From Molossus alvarezi (Eukaryota; Chordata; Mammalia; Chiroptera; Molossidae): 64,000 bases of DNA. The DNA lies in NCBI GenBank assembly GCA_037176705.1, contig JBAWUJ010000054.1, forward strand, positions 372,001 through 436,000, read 5' to 3'. Below, piece by piece: positions 33,946-45,340 of this stretch. A model generated the notes under the pieces. It had not been told where the DNA came from, did not search any database, and saw only the letters and a program-made list of their open reading frames with translations. How positions within the stretch are numbered: the first letter of the stretch is position 1; every line of letters starts with the position of its first letter. The translations under genes were made by a program, and so were the position numbers.

Positions 33946-34145
33946 GCCTGTGTGGCTCAATGGTTGTGCATCAACCCTGCACCAAGCGGTCGCCAGTTTA
34001 ATTCTCAGTCAGCCCATGCCCAGGTTTGAGCCCAATCCCCAGTGGGGGCTTGCAGAAGGCGGCCAATCAATGTTCTCTCTCCTCGATGTTTCTGTCTCTT
34101 TTTCTTCTCTCTCTAAAATCAATAAAGAAAATGTAAATAAATAAA
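33941..34145 (+). mobile_element. VES-type SINE, sense, classic form
   Basis: GCCCAGCCTGTGTGGCTCAATGG head, a decayed B-box (CAGTTTAATTCTCAGTC), CCCAGTGGGGGCTTGCAGAAGGC, then TCGATGTTTCTGTCTC and an AAATAAATAAAT tail. This is a different, older-looking subtype from the GTCCTCGGGTGAGGAT-tailed SINEs elsewhere in the window. Confidence 0.9.
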
Positions 34146-34399
34146 TAATATGTTACAGTTTTTCAGAACACTTTCTTTCCACATCTCAGCCAACCCCCAT
34201 TCATTTCATGTGTTCCCTGTAATAAGAAGGCATGGTTTTTGTGTATTATGTATTTTTTAATTGTGTGGCATAGGAAACTCATGGAAGTTTCTGTGTTTAT
34301 CTTTTGCCCAACATTTTTGATTTTGCATATGCTGGATAAATAATTGTATTCACATTTATTCTAAATTGACTGCACTTGGCCACATAATAAAATGATCAT

Positions 34400-34490
34400 G
34401 AGTCAATGGAGTGTCTATGAAGTGGCATGCACTATTTTAAGCACTGGAGATACAGAAATAAATCAAATGCATTCCCTCTCCTCATGTTAG
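34400..34490 (-). repeat. Possible L2/MIR-type fragment
   Basis: GCACTATTTTAAGCACTGGAGATACAGAAATAAATC resembles the conserved tail region of L2-type repeats in reverse. The match is short and the assignment tentative. Confidence 0.35.
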
Positions 34491-34744
34491 CTTGGTGTGT
34501 TTAAGTTCAGAAAGCACTATCACATCCTGTTATAATTCTGTATCTGAGCTAGAGGTAAGCATCGTAAGCCATGGGAAGACATAAGATGGAGCAACTAACC
34601 CCAATCGAGGGCACAAAACAGTCTTCCCTGAGGAGAGTACACTGTTTCAGTGACAGATTCAATTTATGTGCTACTTTCTGGCTAACAAAATGTGCTTTCA
34701 CTTGGTCCCTTGAAAATGTTTGTGGCATAAAGATTATTTATTGC
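34491..34744. other. Unassigned unique sequence
   Basis: No element recognised; the 69-codon frame at 34571-34780 has no domain signature. Confidence 0.35.
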
Positions 34745-34885
34745 TATTTCTGTTTTGCACTTGACAGATCAGGTGCATAATGGCTTATGTGACTAGTTTA
34801 AGGTCACATAGAGCAGAAGGCAATGATACTTGAGCCTAGATTTTCTGGCTGAGAGCAGGGAATTCTTCTACTGTGCCAAGTTTAG
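34745..34885 (+). repeat. MIR SINE relic
   Basis: Ordered MIR-like blocks: TTGACAGATCAGGTG, TTAAGGTCACATAGAGCAGAAGGCAATG, GAGCCTAGATTTTCTGGCTG and TTCTACTGTGCCAAG. Typical diverged mammalian-wide SINE. Confidence 0.6.
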
Positions 34886-36494
34886 GAGCCCTTCTCTTTT
34901 GGCTTTTTCAGAGTCCCTCATCTAACTAAAAACTGAAGAAAAACAGTCTACATCTATAACTCAGATTTTCACCAGAGGGGGCTCCTGCTAACTTTTTCTG
35001 GGGCATAGCTAGTAGAATGATTCCAAAGACTGTGCGACTGGCATTTGTTTCATTCATTTACTTTGGGCTCCCTCTAACAACATCTACTTTTCTTTATATG
35101 CACCTCGGCAATGAAATAGATGTTCTGTTCTGCACTTCAACATGTCCTCTCTATCATTTCTCCAGTCAACTGTTAACTTTTTATTTATTTATTTATTTCA
35201 TTTCTCCATTTTGGTCGATCATGTACTTTTGAAGAAAGCCTGGAGGGAGAGTTGCTTCTGGTATAGAATGAAGACAAACAGACAAGCTGGCCATTATTTC
35301 CCTATGCCTGACTAGGAAAATGAGTCAACCATTTTCTAACGATGTGAGTTTTGAAAAAAAGTCAATGAGAGAACTGTTCTTAGTGTCTGTTTATGCAGCT
35401 CTCTAAGCCCTTCAATGCTTTCTAATGCCCCTTTTAGAAGAACTGAGAGCTGAACACTTGAGTGCTCTAATTGATTGGGCAGATGAGAGTGCTCTCATTA
35501 AGCTTTGTAGAGCCTCATTTTTGATGTTGGAGACCAATTTTTTATATTCCTTTTCATGTGACATGTTCACATCTGAATTCTTATCCATAATGCCCAGAGA
35601 CAGCACCCACTGGAATATACAGTTTTTCATCATCAAACCTGCCACCCTGGATATCACTGAACACTTGGGTTGTATGCCATTACACCCTAGAAGAGTAATT
35701 AAATGGCATTTTAACACGAGTGCTAAGTGTCTGTGGCAGAATAGGTATTTCTAAGTGGTTGACAGAATTATGTGACTATAGCCTGTCTAAGTGAAGCAGA
35801 TTTGGTAGAACAGTTTCAATTATGTACCCAGAGAAAGATTTGGGCCAAATGCAGCCTCGTCAAATGCAGTGCTGTGAGTCTGAAAGCAGGTATAAATGTA
35901 GTGGAACCAGAAATTGCAGACCATGTAATTTGAAAATGTTCATCATCCAATATACTTTGAAGATCATAGACAGGGGCCAGCCTTATTAAATAAGATACCA
36001 TCAAAACAATTACATTTTGGGTTAAGCCCAAAGGATGGGAAAAAAAATATCACTGTGATGCTTTGCTTTTACAAATAAAATTAAATGCACCATGTAGCAA
36101 TGAAAAAAATAATTTACATACGTTATCAAAGCAAAATTCTTTCTCTAATGTAATTAGCTAAAAAGATTCAAATAAAACTAAAAATAATTTTTCCAATTTC
36201 TTTTCTTATCTTGACCGATTCAAAATATTTCCTTTCAAGTGATGTCTTGTCTTTAGTTGTTTATTCATTCCACAGAAAGTTGTGAATGCCTGATAGTTGT
36301 TTGTCTTCCATAGAACATACTCCAATGCAAACATATTGGAGATGGCAAAAATCACCTAAATTAATAAATGGTTTCCTTCCCCCCTTGAGGAATAAGGATG
36401 TGAGAGAAAACTATACCTTATCATATGGTCTGCTATCACCATAAACATCAGCTAATTTCACCTACTCATTAGAGAAAACTTCTCAAAGATGCCT
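34886..36494. other. Unique intergenic or intronic sequence
   Basis: No transposon assigned with confidence. It includes a TTTA microsatellite at about 35180-35200. At 35412-35754 both strands are open for about 100 codons, with no known domain on either; I do not call a gene. Confidence 0.4.
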
Positions 36495-36547
36495 TTTTTT
36501 AAATTGATTTGAGAGATGGAGAGAGGGAGACAGGGAGAGGGAGAGAG

Positions 36548-36579
<32 letters not shown>

Positions 36580-36716
36580 GAAAGAGAAACATTGATTTGT
36601 TGTTCCACTTATTTATGCCTTCATTTGTTGTATCTTGTATGTGCCCTGACCAAATTGAACCCTCAACCTTGCCATATTAGGAAAGCACTCTAACCCATTG
36701 AGTACCTGGCCAGGGC
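36495..36716 (-). mobile_element. Older bat tRNA-derived SINE, antisense
   Basis: On the minus strand: GCCCTGGCCAGGTACTCAATGG head, a decayed GGTTCAATTTGGTCAGGGCA box, ACAAGATACAACAAATGAAGG, AATAAGTGGAACAACAAATC, then AATGTTTCTC followed by a (CTCT)n tail seen here as GAGA repeats at 36520-36580. It differs from the VES copies and looks like an earlier chiropteran SINE subtype. Confidence 0.8.
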
Positions 36717-37079
36717 TTTTTTCTTTCTAATATACCCATTGTTTTGCTTTATTTTCAGCATGGAAACCAGTTTAAAAGTTCCTTAGGCTCTAATGAGTAA
36801 AAGTTTATTGACTCATGGAATAATATTAATCCACTGAGCCAACATTTGCTAGTATTGTCACTCCTTAAATTCAATTATTAAAACTGCAACTGGGCTATGA
36901 GGGAATAATTTGAAGACAGTGAAAGGAATATCTGCTACTTTCACTTCCCCAAACTCGGTATGACTGCCATACCTGGACATTTATTACAGCCTAATAATGA
37001 TAATAATAATTAGACACCTAGTCTTTAACAAAGCAAGAATCCAAAGCTTACCATATTTTGGCATTATTAGAGAAGAAGA
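36717..37079. other. Unassigned unique sequence
   Basis: AT-rich with a short (ATAATG)n-like patch near 36995. No gene or element recognised. Confidence 0.35.
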
Positions 37080-37770
37080 TGGTGCTCTTCACCACCTACT
37101 TACTGTCCAAGCTCACGAAAATATAGTTCGTTGCCTTCAGGAAATAGACATTCTTCTTGATTGCTAGTGAGGATGCAAATGATTTTATACCTAGTAAGGA
37201 AAATTTAGTGACATCTACCAGAACTACATAGGCATTTGTCTTTCAATACAGTAATCTCTTTACTAGGAACTATCCTTGAGATAGACAACCAACAATGTAA
37301 AAAAGTATGTGCATTTGGTCATTAATTGCAGCATTACCTGTAATTACAAAATACTGGAAACCATCTAAATGTCCAAGCCAATGACACTGAATACACTATG
37401 ATTCAAAATGTGCACATAGTGGAGCACTCTGTTGTGTAAAATAGACTGGGGAAGATCTACAAACTGATAAGTTATAATCTGCAGAAAATATTATTAAATA
37501 AAATGTGAAGTTTAAAGGGGCTTATTCAATGTGCTAGTACTTGAAAGAAAGAAAGAAAGGAATACAGATGAAATATATATCTGGTTATCACTGCATGGGA
37601 AAACTCAGGGAATAGAAAATAGAAAACAATGAGGTTAGGTGGTGGTATTAATGGGGTTAAAGGAAGAAAATGACACCTTTGAGTGTGTCTTTTACAAAAT
37701 ATAGTTTTGAATTTAAAAGTCTATCAATATTATTTAAAATCGAAAATAAAATTAAGTGAATAAGAATGAG
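37080..37770 (+). repeat. Ancient L1 (L1M-type) 3' end
   Basis: Ordered remains of an old L1 ORF2 end and 3'UTR: ATTGCTAGTGAGGATGCAAAT, CAGCATTACCTGTAATTACAAAATACTGG, AACCATCTAAATGTCC, GGGGAAGATCTACAAACTGAT, then GGTTATCACTGCATGGG and a decayed tail. It is far more diverged than the bat L1s nearby. Confidence 0.65.
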
Positions 37771-39159
37771 AAGATGAGAAACCAAATAATGAATACAAAC
37801 TATATGAATGTTTGTATTTCAAGTAAAAAGATAACTAAGCTGAAGAAAAAGAGGGGCGAAGGGAGGGAGAGAGGAAGGGGAAAGAGATGGAAAAAGGAAG
37901 GGAAAATAGAATACATAAAAATAGAAACAATAATTAATCCAAGTAATTTATGAACATAGTATTTTACTATATAACTTTAGTCTTGGGCAGGGTGGGATGT
38001 GTTGAAGGGAAGAATTGGTAAGGAACACTTAACTCATTTTAGTGTGCTTGTTTATTACACTGGTATGGGTGAAACAATTTTGAACTTTTGCATCTAAAGT
38101 AGATTGAATACAGGAGTCCATGGTTGATTTTGTTGGGAAACAGGTTCTCACTGTAGTGGAAGGAACATGTAGATAGAGAATGGAAAAAATATTTATGAGA
38201 GCTGGAACTGGAGTATGGAGTTTTGAGATAAACTTAGAGTTCCTGAAATACTTATTTGCATGTGCATGTGTGTTTATATGTACATGTAAATATGTGTGTG
38301 TATTATGTATGCATGTACACATGTATTTCTCAGCTATGTCTGCTGAAATGGCCAAGAAACCCACAAGCAGAGAGTGTAACTGGTGCTGGGGTCTTGGTCT
38401 CTAACATGATTTCTCACTAAAAGGAATGAAGATGTTTCAGAGAAATGGCTTGTGTCAGAAAGGAACAAAGTGCATAAAAGAAAAACCTGAAATATCTTGC
38501 TATACCAGAAGGAAAGCAAGTACAAATAAATTTAAAAATATTAAGAATTGTCAGAAGGACACAGGAGCTAGCTTAAAGGGTTTCCAGCTAGTCAGATTTA
38601 GAACAGAATAATCAATCAAGTATGGTAAAACATCTTAAATCATGGAAAATGAAAACGCATATCCAAACCAACAATAGAGAAAGGAAGCACATAGATGAAG
38701 TGGGATGGAGGTTCTTCTTTTGGTAAAAAAAGGTTGATAAATGTAGAGGAAAATCATTATTTTATATCTATCAGGATAGATTGAATGAAACAAGAATCAT
38801 CCATATTTGCTAAGTTCAGGGAAAAATATACTGAGGATCAATATATTTAAATGGTCTCTAAGTGTCTTCTTACAGACAGCTTATTATTTGCAAGGGGAAG
38901 AGACAGTAATTATATAGTGAAGAAATTTAATAATACTCAGAGAGGTGATCAAAATGAACATAACTAACAAGAGATAGATGATCATAGGTGGTTCCAGGTA
39001 TGAGCCCTGAGAAGGACACAACTTCATGTATGCAATACTCCAGTTGAGAAAGCACATCCTAAATTTAATCATAAGGAAATGTAAGACAAACACAAAATAA
39101 TAAACTTTTCCAAAGGAGGGGACTCTTTTTTTAAATATGTCACTGTCATAAAAGGTGGA
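37771..39159. other. AT-rich unique sequence
   Basis: It includes a purine-rich GAGG/AGGGAAGAGG patch near 37855-37905 and alternating TG/TA patches near 38265-38330. No gene recognised; open frames are short and lack domains. Confidence 0.35.
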
Positions 39160-39510
39160 GAAAGATTGAAGGATAAGGAGACTAAGAGCACATGACCACT
39201 AAATGAGACACCTGATCCTAGACTGGATCCAATAGTGGAAAGAGGAAAATATTATTAATACAGATTTGATTTTAGGACAGTATAGTCTCTCTATTCTTAG
39301 GATATGTACACTGAACCATTAAGGGGTAAAAGTCAATAAAGTATGAAACTTATCCTCAAGTGGTTAGATATATATTTATACATGGAATGGATCAAGTGAT
39401 ATAAAAAGCTAATGACAGTTGCATCTGGGTGAAGGATAAATGAGTGTTCTGTGTACCAGTTTTGTTTTTACTAAGTTTTATTATCTTGAAATAACTTCCA
39501 AATTTTTTAA
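39160..39510 (+). repeat. Ancient interspersed repeat, probably an old L1 3'UTR
   Basis: Blocks such as GAGACACCTGATCCTAGACTGGATCC, GATATGTACACTGAACCATTAAGGGGTAAAAG, CTCAAGTGGTTAGA and GCATCTGGGTGAAGGATAAATGAG, in that order, recall a widespread mammalian repeat tail. The family name is uncertain. Confidence 0.45.
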
Positions 39511-39967
39511 TTAGAAAGTTTAGTCTGGCACTCAACACTTTCTGTTCACAAACAAAAAGGTCACCAATATAGAATACTTTTTGGTTGATCAAATTTTCTC
39601 CTTATTGATATGAATAAAATACCAGAATGACCTGAGATTAGAAACAAACCTATCTGCCCAAAGATAGGAATAAAATACACCAACTGAACAGCAATGCTTG
39701 GGAGAGATAAAAAACAAAAGATAGCTGAGAAAAATAATTTTAATTATTTTTAACTAAATTAATATGGTAGAAAATTTTAGAAAGACATTAAAATTGCTGG
39801 AAGCTATTATGTAGGCAGAGTAATCAAAGGATAAGAAAGCAATTCCTAGAAACCAAACATGTGCTTGTTGTAATAAAATGGTTTAATAGGAGACTTTGAA
39901 AATAGACTAAAGCAAATCTTTCATATCAAAGAACAATACGTCAAAGATGAAAAATCTAAGAAAAAAC
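39511..39967. other. AT-rich sequence, possibly decayed old L1 ORF1
   Basis: No open frame of note. Faint similarity to old L1/HAL1 ORF1 text (CTAGAAACCAAACATG ... AAGATGAAAAATC) was the only hint. Confidence 0.25.
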
Positions 39968-39987
39968 TTTGGAGATATAAAACAATA

Positions 39988-40037
<50 letters not shown>

Positions 40038-40255
40038 AAATTTAACCCTTTACTAATAGCTTTCGCATAAAGGGAAAACAAAGAAATTTAAGGCATATGT
40101 GTGTGAGAGTGGAAAGGGAAATTTTGGAGATATAAAACAATACAAACACACACACACACACACACACAAAGAAATTTAACCCTTTACTAATAGCTTTCGC
40201 ATAAAGGGAAAACAAAGAAATTTAAGGCATATGTGTGTGAGAGTGGAAAGGGAAA
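39968..40255. repeat. Tandem duplication containing a CA microsatellite
   Basis: Two adjacent units, 39968-40122 and 40123-40255, share TTTGGAGATATAAAACAATAC, then (AC)n, then AGAAATTTAACCCTTTACTAATAGC to GAGTGGAAAGGGAAAT with essentially no differences. The (AC) runs differ in length: about 43 bases at 39991-40033 and about 23 bases at 40146-40168. Confidence 0.92.
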
Positions 40256-40724
40256 TCAAAGAAATAACAGAAAACTTTCTCACAGCTGAAAAAAGATTTT
40301 GACCTTCAAGACACTGCTTATCACAATAAATGACAAAAATCTCTATCTAGATATATCATGGTGAAATTATAAAACACAAAGGGTGAAGAAGGTACTGAAA
40401 ACTTCTGAAAAACAGAGATAGAGAACAATGACTACATAGATTTCATACAAAGGAAAGATAATCTTTTGGCAGATATTAATGAGCAAAAAATGCCACAACA
40501 CAGTATCAGTGCCTTACACATTTGAGGATAAATTAACTTGAATCTATCTTCAAATTATCAAACAAGAGCATGAACCAATAATTATATTTTATAACAATAC
40601 TTCTCAATCAATGTTGATACCTGACTTCAGTAAAACTACAAAAAAAGAAAATCTAAGTAAGAGTGTTTCAAAGACTTGGACATCAAGAAACTATTAACTA
40701 AATCAGAAAAGAGAATAAATTCCA
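40256..40724 (+). repeat. Possible HAL1/old L1 ORF1 remnant
   Basis: Phrases such as AAAACTTTCTCACAGCTGAAAAAAG, TATCATGGTGAAATTATAAAAC and TTTCATACAAAGGAAAGATAATC follow the order of an old L1-type ORF1 3' half. No frame remains. Confidence 0.35.
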
Positions 40725-42776
40725 AGGAAGTCTTACCACAGCAATGAGACATAAAGAAAAAATAAAAGGGATCCAAATTGGAAAGGAGGAAGTGAAACTG
40801 TCATTATTTGCAGATGACATGATATTATACATAGAATAACCTAAAGACTCCATCAAAAATCTACTAGACTTAATAAATGAATTTGAATAGTAGCAGGATA
40901 CAAAATTAACGTTAAAAAATTGACAAAATTCTTATATACCAATGATGAGCTCACAGAAAGAGAAACTGAAAAAACAATCCCATTTACCATTGGGGGAAAA
41001 AAATTAAGATACCTAGGAATAAACTTAACCAAAGAAGTATAGGACCTATTTGCAGAAAACTACAAGACATTGAAAAAAGAAATAAAGAAAGATATAAAAA
41101 AGTACAGGTGCATACCTTGTTCATGGATTGGAAGAAATAACATCATTAAAATGTCTATATTACCCAAAGCAATCTATAGATTCAATGCAATCCCCATCAA
41201 AATACCAACGACATATTTCACAGAACTAGAACAATTACTTCAAAAGATCATATGGAACCACATAAGACCCTGAATAGCCACAGCAATTTTGAAAAAGAAG
41301 GACAAAGTAGGTGGGATCACAATACCAGATGTCAGGTAATAACACAAAGCGACTGTAATCAAAGCAGCCTGGTACTGGCACAAGAACAGGCAAATAGAAC
41401 AGTGGAGCAATGCAGAGAATCCAGAAATAGACCCAAGGCAATATGCGCAATTAATATTTGACAAAGGTGGCAACAGCATACAGTGGAATAAGACAGCCTC
41501 TTTAATAAATGGTGTTGGGAAAATTGGACAGCTATATGCAAAAAAAATGAAACTAGACCATCAAGTTACACCATACACAAAAATAAACTCAAAATGGATA
41601 AAAGATTTAAATATAACCCGTGAATCCATAAAAATTCTAAAAGAAAATGTAGGCAACAAAATTTCAGACATCATATGCAGAATTTTCACTGATATATCAC
41701 CTAATGCAACAGAAACAAAGGAAAAAATGAACACATGGGACTACATCAAACTAAAAAGCTTCTGCACAGCAAAAGAAACAACCATCAAAATGAAAAGGCA
41801 ACCCACTGTATGAGAGAACATCATTGTCAATGATACATGAGATAAGGCGTTAATTTCTAAAATATATAGAGTACTCATACAACTCAATAAAAGGAATACA
41901 AAGAACCCAATTAAAAAATGAGCAGAGGAGCTGAGCAGACACCTCTCCAAACAGGATATACAAATGGCTAAGAGACTTATGAAAAAATGTTCAACATCAC
42001 TAATCATCAGAGAGATGCAAATTAAAACAACAATGCGGTATCACTTCACACCTGTCAGAATGGCCACCATCAACAAATCATCAAACAAGTGTTGGCGAGG
42101 GTGTGGAGAAAGGGGGACTCTAGTACAATGCTGATGGGAATGCAGACTAATGCAGCCACTATGGAAAACAATATGGTGTTACTTCAAAAAATTAAAAATT
42201 GAACTTTCATTTGACCCAGTGATCCCACTTCTAGGAATATAGCCTAAGAAACCTGAAACACCAATTAGAAAGAATATATGTACCCCCATGTTCATAGCAG
42301 CACTATTTACAATAGCTAAGATCTGGAAACAGCCCAAAGTGTCCATCAATAGACAAATGGATAAAAAAGCATTGATACATATACACAATGAAGTACTATG
42401 TAGCTGTAAGAAAGAAAGATTTCTTATCCTTTGAGACGACATGGAGGGACCTGGAAAGTATTATCCTACATGAAACAAGGCAAGTAGAAAAAGACAAATA
42501 CCACATAATTTCATTTATATATGAAATATAATGAATATAACAGTCTGAGGAATATGGTAGACCCAGAAACACGGAAGTAGGGTACAAACTGACAACCCTT
42601 AGAAGAGGAGGTGGTGGGGGAGGGAAGCGATAAACCACAGAACATATATGCATGTATGCATAACCAATGGACATGGACAACAAAGCTGGGGATGGTGCGG
42701 GTGCGATGGAGAGGAGGGTGTCCATAGGGTAAAAAAGGAGAAACATCTGTAAAAAATAAATAAATTAAAAAAAGAA
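40725..42776 (+). mobile_element. L1-E, 5'-truncated LINE-1
   Basis: Begins inside ORF2 (GGAAGTCTTACCACAGCAAT) and runs through the 3'UTR to an A-rich end near 42776. Its sequence is more diverged than L1-B and closest in wording to L1-G. No clear target-site duplication was found. Confidence 0.88.
40729..42531 (+). pseudogene. L1-E ORF2 3' half, broken
   Basis: Starts just before the catalytic [10 protein letters not shown] (about 40810) and ends at TAA 42529-42531. It therefore lacks the endonuclease and most of the reverse transcriptase fingers. Recognisable blocks: [26 protein letters not shown] at about 41120, [23 protein letters not shown] at about 41545, and the zinc-knuckle-like CWRGCGE block near 42090, where CAC for His is now CAA. 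Numerous stops, for example TAA at 40838, TAG at 40889 and TGA at 41271, and frameshifts make it dead. Confidence 0.86.
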
Positions 42777-43719
42777 AAAAAATTCTACCTGAAGTCCAGG
42801 TAGACGTTATTTCATTGCAAGATCAATTTCTGCTGCCTGGGGTGGCCTCTCAAAACCTTACCTGAAAAAGCCCATCTTTCTCCCATGAAGCCAGGACATG
42901 AAATGGAGAAGCAGATGGACGCTGCCAGGCTCTGGCCACAGGCCTTAAGCCCATGCCTCCTCGCAGGAATCCTGTCCTCTCCCAACCTCTGCATCCAACA
43001 AACATGGAGTCTCAGTCCATGGGGGCTCCTGGGACTTTTTTAACCTCATTCCTTTCTGGCCTTCAAGTCTGTCCCCTTCCACTCTCCCTTATGTAACCAG
43101 AGTTAGATTCCCTCCCACCCCCACACCTCAGATTCAACCTCCATGGTGTGTGTCAGTCTGCCCCTTGGAGCCTGATTCAGAGAACACACAGCACCGCCTG
43201 TGGAGAATGAGTCTCAGAATGTCTCCTTTCAGACCAACTGGGGCCCTCAGAACTCAGCTCTGGCTTCCCTGGCCCGTGGTTCCAGCTGTGCTCAGTCCCT
43301 ATGTCTCTGTACTCTGAGGAGTTTGGGGTCCTGAACTAAGTCCTTCTTACTTTAGGCAGAGCTCAGATCTCACAGCGACTCTGTAAAGATACCCCCCTTT
43401 CTATCCTGCACCTGTATGCTACAAGGCCTTACCAGAGATGTGCATGGGTGTCTCCTGATGAGCCCAATCTGAAGTCCACCACCCAACGGTGCCAAAGGAG
43501 GCAGCTGGTCTTAGGAGCTATACCACCTTCAGAAGCAACTCAGACATCCTGTCTAGGTCTCAGCCCAAGTGACTGCCATCCTGTTGCCCAGTTCTCTTCT
43601 AAGACTAGCTAGACCCTAGAAAGCACTTTTGATTCATCCCCTACCGCCACAGGCAGAGATGGTCACTCACTCTTCTGTCCAACCTGGGCATCCCACCTTA
43701 ATCATCATCTTTCAATTTT
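42777..43719. other. C-rich unique sequence, no gene recognised
   Basis: GC content rises compared with the flanks, but there is no CpG cluster, no long frame with a domain and no clear splice pattern. It may be intronic, or hold old unrecognised repeats. Confidence 0.4.
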
Positions 43720-43835
43720 TTCTATTTATGTGACTATCTTTACTGGAGTGCAAGCTTCTTATAAGAAGAAATGCATCTCAGTGGTTTTGTTACTCCTGAT
43801 GATGAGAATAAAATTGTCCTCTGTGGTAGATTTGA
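43720..43835 (+). repeat. Possible L2 3'-end fragment
   Basis: TTTACTGGAGTGCAAGCTTCTTATAAG resembles the L2-type TAGACTGTAAGCTCC phrase. Short and tentative. Confidence 0.3.
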
Positions 43836-43836
43836 A

Positions 43837-43838
43837 AA

Positions 43839-43881
<43 letters not shown>

Positions 43882-43882
43882 A
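43837..43882. repeat. (AAAT)n microsatellite
   Basis: Eleven or so perfect AAAT units (AATAAATAAAT...). Confidence 0.95.
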
Positions 43883-44189
43883 TTCCTGGTCTGATACTTC
43901 CAAAAAAAAATAATAATAATGAATTCCAAGATGATTTCCATGCATAAGTTTGAGTAACTAAGTTCATGTTCAGATTCCATTCTAAAGAAATACAAATGTT
44001 TTTAATCAATTAAAAATATTAAAAAAGTAGAAATTCCAGGTAAACAATAATCCTGTAAAATTATGGTCTAATCTTAAGAGAAAAAGAAGATAACATAAAT
44101 ATGAAATATTAAGACAAACAAGACAGTTCTATAAATTATTTAAAAATCCACAATTGTGCTCCAAACCAATAGAGACCACATCAGCCTTG

Positions 44190-44475
44190 TTCTTTGTTGA
44201 ATTTTCAATACCTAGCACAGTGCCTGGCAGATAGTAGATGCTAAAGTGTATAAGAACATCTAATGATGATCACATCCATATGACATTTTTGAAACAATAA
44301 AGCTATAGTGACACAGAGTATAACAGTGTTGCCAGGAGTTAGGGGTGGGAGATGTAATTATCAGGGGAAAACGCAATGTATTTTCTTGGGGGTGATGCAA
44401 CTGTTCTCTATTCTGATCATGGTGACAGTTACAGAATCCATACACCTGTTAAATTTATAGTTGTGTACAAATGAC
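44190..44475 (+). repeat. Old L2-like and L1-3'UTR-like fragments
   Basis: CAATACCTAGCACAGTGCCTGGCAGATAGTAGATGC is the typical L2/MIR tail phrase. TTGCCAGGAGTTAGGGGTGGGAG, then CTTGGGGGTGATGCAACTGTTC and ATACACCTGTTAAATTTATA, then follow the order of an old L1M 3'UTR. Confidence 0.5.
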
Positions 44476-45340
44476 AAAAATGCAAGACAAACAGAGAATC
44501 CTAAAGGCAGCAAGAGATAACCAACGGATTACCTATAAGGGTAACACCATAAGGCTGTAAGCTAACTTCTCAACAGAAACACTAAAGGCCAGAATGGAGT
44601 GGCATGAAGTAATCAAGGTCATAAAAAACAAGGATTTGAATCTAAGACTACTCTATCAAGCAAGACTATCATTCAAAAAAAGGTCAAATAAAAAGCTGTC
44701 CAGACAAAAACAAAAAACAAAAAAAAACGACGAAGTGAATATTTTAACACCACACCAGCACTGCAAGATATGCTAAAAGGACTTCTTTAATAAATAAATG
44801 AAAAAGGAAGAAAAATGGAACCACACAAAACAAAAATGGCAATAAATAAGTATATACCAATGATCACCTTAAATGAACATGGTATGAATGCTTTAATAGA
44901 GAGACGGAAAGTACATGACAGGAAAATTGATAACACATAGCTGGGGATGGGGCAGGGAGGGAAATGAGGAGGGTGCCAAAGGGAGAAAAATGAAAACCAT
45001 TTGTAATAGAAACAAATCATAAAAAAAACTAAAAAAAAAAACAAAAACAAAGAGAAAGCTGCCACTTTGAAAAATAATCAATGAAACAAAGAGCTGATTC
45101 TTTGAAAAGATAAACAAGACTGATCAACTCTTAGCCGACTCACCAAGAAAAAAAAGAGAGGACCCCATAAACAAAATCTGAAACGTAAGAGAAGTAACAA
45201 CTGATACCTCGGAAGGATCATTGAAACATTCTACGAACAATTATATGTCAACAAATTGGACAATCTAGGTGAAATCAACAAATTTCTTGAAATACAGTCT
45301 CCCAAAACTGAACCACGAAGAGACAGAAAACTTCAACACA
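44476..45340 (+). mobile_element. Old L1 unit F0 (ORF1 end, ORF2 start, odd junction)
   Basis: 5'-truncated old L1. It holds the ORF1 C-terminus (44480-44790), then ORF2 codons 1 to about 25 from ATG 44837. It switches abruptly into a 3'UTR-like G-rich segment (GGGGATGGGGCAGGGAGGG at about 44943) with an A-rich end near 45045, then enters ORF2 again at about codon 345 (GAAACAAAGAGCTGATTCTTTG). It is cut at about 45340 by the start of unit F1. The same odd junction is seen in unit F2. Confidence 0.8.

Noticed and set aside
43740..44009. Minus-strand frame with repeated IYLFIYLF
   Set aside because: Translation of the (AAAT)n microsatellite.
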